12,474 nucleotides of DNA from Bacteroidales bacterium UBA2295 (GTDB lineage Bacteria > Bacteroidota > Bacteroidia > Bacteroidales > Tenuifilaceae), in contig DDWD01000205.1 in assembly GCA_002345825.1 (NCBI GenBank), forward strand, positions 1 through 12,474, written 5' to 3'. Under the pieces are notes generated by a model. That model was given only the letters and a program-made list of their open reading frames with translations, had not been told where the DNA came from and did no database searches. The translations under genes were made by a program, and so were the position numbers. Of the stretch, positions 7,803 to 12,474 are shown piece after piece. Numbering within the stretch: position 1 is the stretch's first letter; the number at the start of each line of letters is the position of its first letter.

Positions 7803-8420
7803 ATGATCAGGCCAAACTACAGCAAGGTTCACAGCTGGCTTCTCGATAGCTACATCCGATCAATTATTTGTTCGGATTTTAGCAAGGTAATAATAACTGG
7901 CGACATACTGCCCGATAACAGATCGGTGCTGCTAGTGGCCAATCATTTTAGCTGGTGGGATGGTTTTTTTGGATGGTATGTCAATAAAAAGGTTTTTAAA
8001 AAGCGGTTTCATGTTATGATGCTAGAGAAAGAACTCGCTCAGCGAAAGTTTTTTAGCCGGGTTGGTGCATTTTCTATCAATCAAAAATCTAGAGGAGTAA
8101 TTGAAAGTCTTGATTTTTGCTCGGATATACTTTCCAACCCTAATAATTTTCTCATTATGTTTCCCCAAGGCAAATTGGAAAGTTCGCATTTGGCCAATAT
8201 TAAGTTTCACAAAGGGATCTCTCGAATTGTTAAACATGCTCCTCAGGCACGTATAATATTTGCTGCTTGTTTGGTCGATTACTATGCTTTTAGGCGCCCA
8301 ACATTAACCCTATCGCTCATGGAGTACAGGGGCTCGTCCGATTTGCATGAGTTAGAACAGTCCTATAATCATCATTATTCCCAAAGTATTTTAAAGCAGG
8401 ATAATCTCCATACACCATGA
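7803..8420 (+). CDS. Lysophospholipid acyltransferase-like protein (PlsC/CrtO-type, HX4D)
   Basis: A 205-residue protein with the two core motifs of the glycerolipid acyltransferase family: HX4D at residues 48-53 (NHFSWWD, catalytic H48 and D53) and FPQGKLES at 120-127, equivalent to the FPEGTRS acyl-acceptor motif but with Q for E. These enzymes move a fatty acyl group from acyl-CoA or acyl-ACP to a lipid or sugar hydroxyl at the inner membrane. It is short for PlsC (about 240) and has no long N-terminal membrane anchor. Its stop overlaps the glycosyltransferase start by ATGA, implying translational coupling and a shared pathway. By analogy with the staphyloxanthin CrtO/CrtQ pair it may acylate a glycosylated lipid or carotenoid; ordinary phospholipid acylation is the alternative. 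Family is confident, substrate is not. Confidence 0.85.
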   Translation: MIRPNYSKVHSWLLDSYIRSIICSDFSKVIITGDILPDNRSVLLVANHFSWWDGFFGWYVNKKVFKKRFHVMMLEKELAQRKFFSRVGAFSINQKSRGVIESLDFCSDILSNPNNFLIMFPQGKLESSHLANIKFHKGISRIVKHAPQARIIFAACLVDYYAFRRPTLTLSLMEYRGSSDLHELEQSYNHHYSQSILKQDNLHTP

Positions 8421-9514
8421 CAACTCTTTTTTATATCGCACTATTAATTCTTTTTTTCAATCTTTTCCGTTTTGTGGTAGCAATGTTGAATTACGTTACC
8501 CGACCAATTTTGCCCTTCGGTAAGGTAGAGGGTAACCCGTTGGTTTCGGTTTTAATTCCGGCTCGAAACGAGGAGCAGAACATAGCTAACATTCTAGGCG
8601 GATTGCTCGATCAGTCCTACAGCAATTTAGAAATTGTTGTTTACAACGATCAGTCAACCGATGATACAGCTCATATTGTTAACCGATTTGCACTCCAGAA
8701 TAGCCGGGTGAGTATGATAATGGGCGAGGAACTTCCCACGGGATGGTTAGGGAAAAACTATGCGTGTCATAGGCTGGCGCAGCAAGCCAAAGGCCAATAT
8801 TTTCTATTTTTCGATGCCGATGTAAAAGTATCGCCTCATATAGTGGCGAATGGAGTATCCTATATGCAGCGCAAACGGTTAGTTTTACTAAGCATGTTTC
8901 CGCGGCAGCAGCTTATTTCGATGGGCGAAAAACTGGTAGTGCCCAGCATGAACTGGATCCTATTAAGTTTATTGTTCCTCAGGCTTGTACGTTGGTCTAA
9001 GTTTCCTTCGTTAGCAGCCGCAAATGGTCAAATGATGATGTTTGATGCTGAAGTGTACAATAAGAATCAATGGCACAGCCAGGTTAGACATTCGCGCGTT
9101 GAGGATATCAACATCAGCCGATTGATAAAAAGGAAAAGGCTGCGCACCGCCACCCTCCTTGGTACCGACGATATTTTATGCCGAATGTATGGCTCATATG
9201 CCGATGCCATAAATGGATTTACTAAAAACGTGACCGCATTTTTTGGAGGGAGTATAGCTATAACTATTCTGTTTGCTTTGCTTGGCACTTTTGGCCCCAT
9301 TGTAATTCTTTTGGGTTTGCCATTCCCTTTAGCGCTCCTGTTTTTTTCTAGCCTTATTGCTTCTAGAATATTTGTTGCCAAGCTTTCCGAACAATCGATT
9401 TGGATAAATGTTTTTCTTTGGCCCATCCAGCAACTAGCCTTTCTGCATTTGTTGGTGAGTGCCATTAGGTACTCAGTAACCAAAAAATTGATATGGAAGG
9501 GGAGGGGTATTTAA
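8417..9514 (+). CDS. Membrane-anchored family 2 glycosyltransferase (CrtQ/HpnB-like)
   Basis: A 365-residue GT2 enzyme. An N-terminal membrane segment (about 3-26) precedes a GT-A fold: VSVLIPARNEEQNI (43-56), VVYNDQSTDDT (74-84), LPTGWLGKNYAC (106-117), the metal-binding DAD at 133-135 and a probable catalytic acidic pair VED (E229/D230). About three hydrophobic segments occupy 277-350. The LP.GW.GK motif with C-terminal membrane helices is typical of the subgroup containing CrtQ (diaponeurosporenoate glucosyltransferase) and the hopanoid-associated HpnB, so a lipid-like acceptor on the cytoplasmic membrane face is likely. The start ATG overlaps the acyltransferase stop. No carotenoid or hopanoid synthesis gene is in the window, so the acceptor is unknown. 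Confidence 0.9.
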   Translation: MTTLFYIALLILFFNLFRFVVAMLNYVTRPILPFGKVEGNPLVSVLIPARNEEQNIANILGGLLDQSYSNLEIVVYNDQSTDDTAHIVNRFALQNSRVSMIMGEELPTGWLGKNYACHRLAQQAKGQYFLFFDADVKVSPHIVANGVSYMQRKRLVLLSMFPRQQLISMGEKLVVPSMNWILLSLLFLRLVRWSKFPSLAAANGQMMMFDAEVYNKNQWHSQVRHSRVEDINISRLIKRKRLRTATLLGTDDILCRMYGSYADAINGFTKNVTAFFGGSIAITILFALLGTFGPIVILLGLPFPLALLFFSSLIASRIFVAKLSEQSIWINVFLWPIQQLAFLHLLVSAIRYSVTKKLIWKGRGI

Positions 9515-9528
9515 AGAGCAATTTTAGT

Positions 9529-10293
9529 ATGAAAATAATTTGCAGTGCACTTATAACAATTTTATTCTTATCATTTAGCACTCCCATTAATGCGGATGCA
9601 ACTGGTATTAGATATCAGGAGAGATTGTACCAGATATACCAGTCGGGTGAAATGGCTCAATGGGTTGTAGTTCTTAACCAAATGAAATCCCTGTATCAAT
9701 CGAACCCTAGCAACGAATTGCTTTACGACATTACGCTTACCCAGTATGGTTATATCGGTTATTTATTAGGTATTAAGGAGAATAAAGCAGCCCGAAAGTA
9801 CCTGGCCGATGCTGAGGAAAATGTTGAGAGGCTATTCGAACGTCGACCAAACGATGCCAATGTCTTGGCACTGAAGGGTGCGCTTATGGCTTACCATATT
9901 GCTTTAAGTCCTTACAAAGCCCCATTTATTGGTCCACGCAGCATGTCCGTTATTAACGAGTCGATAGAACTGAACCCCAATGCGCCCCAGGCTCTGCTCG
10001 AGAAGGCCAATTCGGCTCATTATGCTCCTTCGATGTTTGGGGGCGATCCTAATCTAGCAGTACAGTTTTACTCCAAAGCAATTGCCGAGTTTGTAAAGAA
10101 GAACGGAGGGGATGCCCCAAGAAATTGGATTTATTTAAATGCCTACGCCCAAATGGCTTTGGCATTCGAAAAGGCAAAGCAGCTTCAAAATGCAAAACGA
10201 ACCTATCTGCATATCCTAACTATTGCTCCTGATTTTAAGTGGGTAAGGGATGAGCTGTATCCGAAGTTTCAAATTAATTATCCCCACAAATAG
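9529..10293 (+). CDS. Exported TPR-like protein of unknown function
   Basis: The preferred start is ATG at 9529 (254 residues) because it opens a clean signal peptide: MKIICS, a hydrophobic run, then INADA. An in-frame ATG at 9493 adds 12 polar residues and would overlap the glycosyltransferase; it is less likely. The mature part is helical with TPR-like features: paired helices, the phrases ERRPNDANVLALKGAL and ELNPNAPQALLEKA, then GGDPNLAVQFYSKAIAEF, and a C-terminal AYAQMALAFEKAKQLQNAKRTYLHILTIAPDF split over two helices. No catalytic motif is visible. It sits 14 nt after the glycosyltransferase stop on the same strand and so should be the third gene of the operon, perhaps an exported scaffold or assembly factor for its product. 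That role is inferred from context only. Confidence 0.8.
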   Translation: MKIICSALITILFLSFSTPINADATGIRYQERLYQIYQSGEMAQWVVVLNQMKSLYQSNPSNELLYDITLTQYGYIGYLLGIKENKAARKYLADAEENVERLFERRPNDANVLALKGALMAYHIALSPYKAPFIGPRSMSVINESIELNPNAPQALLEKANSAHYAPSMFGGDPNLAVQFYSKAIAEFVKKNGGDAPRNWIYLNAYAQMALAFEKAKQLQNAKRTYLHILTIAPDFKWVRDELYPKFQINYPHK

Positions 10294-10352
10294 ATTTTTC
10301 CCACCTAATAATTCCCTTTTGGTGTTATATATTCATTGTTTTTTAGTGGATA

Positions 10353-10370
10353 GTATTACCAGTGTAATAC
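10353..10370 (+). repeat. Short inverted repeat (GTATTAC / GTAATAC)
   Basis: GTATTAC at 10353-10359 and GTAATAC at 10364-10370 form a perfect 7-bp stem with a CAGT loop. AGTGTAATA at 10361-10369 recurs at 10374-10382. It lies about 60 nt after the TPR gene and lacks a T-tract, so it is a weak terminator candidate or a regulatory site. The remainder of the 10294-10509 gap shows no gene. Confidence 0.4.
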
Positions 10371-10452
10371 GTAAGTGTAATATAATCAGTTGTGTAGCGA
10401 TTTGATGGGTTGGCGTTGTTAATAACTACAGCTAATTATTTTTACTACAAAC

Positions 10453-10488
10453 TTGACTTGTATTACAAATTAGCAGACATTTGGTTTG
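10453..10488 (+). promoter_or_regulatory. Candidate promoter for the S8 protease gene
   Basis: Two overlapping -33/-7 pairs are present, each with a 20-nt spacer: TTG 10453-10455 with GACATTTG 10476-10483, and TTG 10458-10460 with TTGGTTTG 10481-10488. Each -7 box matches TAnnTTTG at all but its first base. Either would give a leader of roughly 15-20 nt ahead of the ATG at 10510. Confidence 0.35.
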
Positions 10489-10496
10489 TAAACCAA
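10481..10496 (+). promoter_or_regulatory. Operator-like palindrome before the protease start
   Basis: TTGGTTT (10481-10487) and AAACCAA (10490-10496) are perfect complements around GT. The palindrome overlaps the candidate -7 box and ends 13 nt before the start codon, where a bound regulator or an RNA hairpin could affect expression. The match is seen directly; the function is inferred. Confidence 0.35.
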
Positions 10497-10509
10497 CAAA
10501 CTAAAACTT

Positions 10510-11718
10510 ATGATTAAAAAATTCTTTACGCTTACCCTTGTTCTTGGGTTGGTGTTTGGCGGATGCCAAAAGGATGAGCTGGTTCCAATGGATGTTGATG
10601 AGTCAACCGTTGAACTAAAACATGGAGATATTATCCCTGGCCAATTCATTGTGGTGTATAAGGATAATTCAACATTGAAAAGCGCATTGTCGGGTAAATA
10701 TGAGGATCGTGTTGCTTCGATGCGCAATTATTCTGCAGATATATTCAACGACGTTGGAATCACCAAGGATGCAATTACAATTGCATACAGCGGTTCAATT
10801 TCTGGTGTTGCTGCACAATTAAGCAGTGATGAAGTGATTAGGTTAAGCAAGGACGACCGTGTGGCGTTCATTGAACCTGATAGAATAATTATTATGCGTC
10901 CTCCTTGGGAGAGAGATCCTGAGCCAGATCCAGAGGATCCAGGGGATGGAACATCAACACAGGTTATACCTTGGGGTATTACACGGGTAGGTGGTTTTGT
11001 TAATTATACTGGTACTAAAAAAGCATGGGTTATCGATACAGGAATTGATTATACACACCCTGATCTAAACGTTAACACAACTCTAAGTAAAACTTTTGTT
11101 GTCAGAACAAAATCGGCTACCGATGATAACGGGCATGGAAGCCATGTGGCTGGAACAATTGCTGCAAAAGATAACACCATTGGTGTTGTTGGTGTTGCCG
11201 CTGGTGCTGAACTAGTTGCCGTTAAGGTTCTTGATAGAAGAGGTAGTGGTGATTATTCTGCTGTTATTGCTGGGGTTGACTATGTTGCTGCAACTGCTGC
11301 AAGCGGAGACGTTGTTAATATGAGCCTCGGTGGCCCAACTTCCGATGCTCTTGATGCAGCGGTTCTTGCTGCTGCTAATAAAGGTATTAAGTTTGCACTT
11401 GCTGCGGGTAATGAGAGCCAAAATGCAAATAACAGCTCTCCAGCAAGAGTGAACCACGCCAATGTTTACACAATTTCTGCAATGGATGCTTCCGATGTTT
11501 GGGCATATTTCTCAAATTACGCTAATCCTCCAGTTGATTACTGTGCCCCAGGCGTTAATATAAACTCAACATGGAAAAGTGGTGGCTATAGCACTATAAG
11601 TGGTACTTCTATGGCTTCACCACATGCGGCTGGCGTTCTTATGTTAGGTAATCCATCGTCTGATGGTAATGTTAGCGGTGACCCTGATGGAAATGCTGAT
11701 CCAATTATTCACAGATAG
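10510..11718 (+). CDS. Subtilisin-like serine protease (S8), predicted surface lipoprotein
   Basis: A 402-residue preproprotease. The lipoprotein signal ends in LVFGGC (C19), followed by QKDE, which resembles the surface-export signal of Bacteroidota lipoproteins. Residues about 39-128 look like an inhibitor I9 propeptide (PGQFIVVYKD to VAFIEPDRII). A linker rich in Pro, Asp and Glu (131-150) separates it from the catalytic domain, where the triad is intact: D176 in VIDTGID, H209 in NGHGSHVAGT, S367 in ISGTSMASPHAAG, with oxyanion N301 in AAGNES. The domain resembles proteinase K/aqualysin-type enzymes. The end, GDPDGNADPIIHR, seems natural for Bacteroidota relatives, so no truncation is inferred. 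No T9SS C-terminal domain is present. The gene appears monocistronic, with its own promoter candidate and a strong terminator. Substrate unknown. Confidence 0.93.
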   Translation: MIKKFFTLTLVLGLVFGGCQKDELVPMDVDESTVELKHGDIIPGQFIVVYKDNSTLKSALSGKYEDRVASMRNYSADIFNDVGITKDAITIAYSGSISGVAAQLSSDEVIRLSKDDRVAFIEPDRIIIMRPPWERDPEPDPEDPGDGTSTQVIPWGITRVGGFVNYTGTKKAWVIDTGIDYTHPDLNVNTTLSKTFVVRTKSATDDNGHGSHVAGTIAAKDNTIGVVGVAAGAELVAVKVLDRRGSGDYSAVIAGVDYVAATAASGDVVNMSLGGPTSDALDAAVLAAANKGIKFALAAGNESQNANNSSPARVNHANVYTISAMDASDVWAYFSNYANPPVDYCAPGVNINSTWKSGGYSTISGTSMASPHAAGVLMLGNPSSDGNVSGDPDGNADPIIHR

Positions 11719-11733
11719 TTAATTTGTAACACG

Positions 11734-11761
11734 AAAAAAAGGGGCATTTGCCCCTTTTTTT
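11734..11761. terminator. Bidirectional intrinsic terminator
   Basis: A7 (11734-11740), GGGGC (11741-11745), ATTT loop, GCCCC (11750-11754) and T7 (11755-11761) make a 5-bp GC stem that A/T pairing can extend to 12 bp, with a U-tract on both strands. It lies 15 nt after the protease stop and 12 nt after the stop of the convergent HMA gene, so it should end both transcripts. Confidence 0.92.
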
Positions 11762-11773
11762 ATGCACTTTAAA

Positions 11774-12130
11774 TTAGCAGCCACCGCCAGTCTTCCGTGA
11801 GGCCACATCTTCTTTCGTACCGCAATCCTTATCGGCTTTCGATACTCTGGCCTTGTAACCCATACGCTCAATTGACTTTACGAGCTTGTCCTCACTGGTT
11901 TTAGACTCATCGTAAGTTACGGTTACCATCTTGGTGGTTGGGTCGGCTTTAACCTCCTTTACCCCTTTGGCTTTGGCCAATCCGGTTTCAACGGTTTTTT
12001 TGCAACCATCGCATGATAGATTAGCCTCGATGTTTACTGTTTTTTCGCCCGATGGTTTTTGGGCTTCTACTTCTGGTGCTAGTACTGCTACAAATAGCAG
12101 GGTCATTACAATTGATGCTAGTGTTCTCAT
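11774..12130 (-). CDS. Exported heavy-metal-associated (HMA) domain protein
   Basis: A 118-residue protein. A signal peptide (residues 1 to about 24: MRTLASIVMT, a hydrophobic run, VEAQ) is followed by one HMA fold (about 29-97) with the metal-binding pair C40/C43 in NLSCDGCKKTVE, then GVKEVKAD, VTVTYDE and the closing helix KSIERMGYKA. Family members bind Cu(I), Hg(II) or Zn/Cd through CxxC. Here the usual Met before the motif is Leu-Ser. The C-terminal tail adds C103 (KDCGTKED) and a terminal GGGC (C118). The signal peptide places it in the periplasm or outer envelope, unlike cytosolic CopZ. No metal ATPase, efflux gene or metalloregulator is in view. A mercury (MerP-like) or copper carrier is possible; the metal cannot be assigned. 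Confidence 0.88.
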   Translation of the reverse strand: MRTLASIVMTLLFVAVLAPEVEAQKPSGEKTVNIEANLSCDGCKKTVETGLAKAKGVKEVKADPTTKMVTVTYDESKTSEDKLVKSIERMGYKARVSKADKDCGTKEDVASRKTGGGC

Positions 12131-12153
12131 AGCTAAATTTGTTTTTAGTTAAT

Positions 12154-12174
12154 AAATGGACTTAAAAATGGACT
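12154..12174 (-). promoter_or_regulatory. Direct repeat upstream of the HMA gene (possible regulator site)
   Basis: AAATGGACT occurs at 12154-12162 and 12166-12174 on the plus strand, a 9-mer repeated at a 12-nt period, 24-44 nt before the HMA start at 12130. The position suits an operator or activator site. No confident -33/-7 promoter was found beside it. Confidence 0.3.
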
Positions 12175-12474
12175 AATGAAACAGCCCAATATCATTATGG
12201 TGTTATTCATTTAATCATCCTGTCCTACTTGAGATAGGTAATCAATCAACCTGCCTACAGGCCATAACCGTCAAGCTAAGCAATTTTCAATACCCTCGTA
12301 GAGGGTTGAAAGCGATTGGGCTTAAATTTCAAAACCTAAAGCACCCCTGCTGTTTTGTTACAGTGTTGCAAGGTAAAAAATGTCAAAGAAATTCATAGTG
12401 CAAATCTAAAGGCAGGCAGGTCTACGAAGCGCTTAAAATCATTTGCATAAATCTCTTCAATCGCTATATGCCCC
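12175..12474. other. Gene-free right edge with short inverted repeats
   Basis: No open reading frame with coding character was found in these 300 nt. Visible structure is limited to ACCCTC/GAGGGT around GTA (12292-12306), AGCCCAAT at 12183-12190 against ATTGGGCT at 12315-12322, and CCTGCCT at 12250-12256 against AGGCAGG at 12410-12416 (repeated at 12414-12420). It may be an upstream region of a gene beyond the edge or a decayed small repeat element; no assignment is supported. Confidence 0.4.

Noticed and set aside
10294..10330. Terminator after the TPR gene (CCACC...GGTG)
   Set aside because: Only a 4-bp stem with a long loop and no T-tract after it.
11640..11718. Truncation of the S8 protease C terminus
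   Set aside because: Sequence after the catalytic Ser is short, but the GDPDGN.DPI.HR ending fits my recollection of Bacteroidota relatives and is followed by a proper terminator, so it reads as the native end.

Overview
The window looks like chromosomal DNA of a Bacteroidota bacterium. The signs are a type IX secretion system (T9SS) type B sorting domain on a giant PKD-repeat protein, a PorP/SprF-family outer-membrane protein beside it, a lipoprotein signal followed by a QKDE-type surface-export motif, no Shine-Dalgarno sequences ahead of starts, and TAnnTTTG-like promoter elements. The rank below phylum cannot be fixed from the sequence. No transposase, integrase, phage gene, CRISPR array, rRNA or tRNA was seen.

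Layout. (1) 1-4385, plus: the 3' part of a very large secreted adhesin-like protein with 14 visible PKD-like repeats, ending in the CHU_C/gliding-motility C-terminal domain. (2) 4386-4721: a gap filled by a degenerate 18-nt tandem repeat with two hairpins. (3) 4722-5708, plus: PorP/SprF protein, probably the dedicated secretion partner of the adhesin. (4) 5711-7513, minus: a membrane-bound hybrid histidine kinase whose stop codon lies 2 nt from that of the PorP gene. (5) 7514-7802: divergent promoter region. (6) 7803-10293, plus: a three-gene operon of an acyltransferase, a family 2 glycosyltransferase and an exported TPR-like protein; the first two overlap by ATGA. (7) 10510-11718, plus: a subtilisin-like (S8) protease predicted to be a surface lipoprotein. 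(8) 11734-11761: a strong bidirectional terminator. (9) 11774-12130, minus: a small exported heavy-metal-associated (HMA) domain protein. (10) 12131-12474: non-coding, with short repeats.

How the parts relate. The adhesin and PorP genes form the familiar T9SS cargo plus SprF-like partner pair. The acyltransferase/glycosyltransferase pair suggests building and acylating a glycolipid or a carotenoid glycoside, by analogy with CrtQ/CrtO, but no pigment gene is in view. The kinase, protease and HMA protein have no clear tie to their neighbours. Most of the window is cell-envelope and surface biology.

The most distinctive observations are the strict two-cysteine pattern in the PKD repeats (all 25 visible cysteines fall at two repeat positions), the 18-nt repeat array between the adhesin and its partner gene, the surface-export signal on the protease, and the compact acyltransferase-glycosyltransferase-TPR operon. 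None of these proves a wholly new system.
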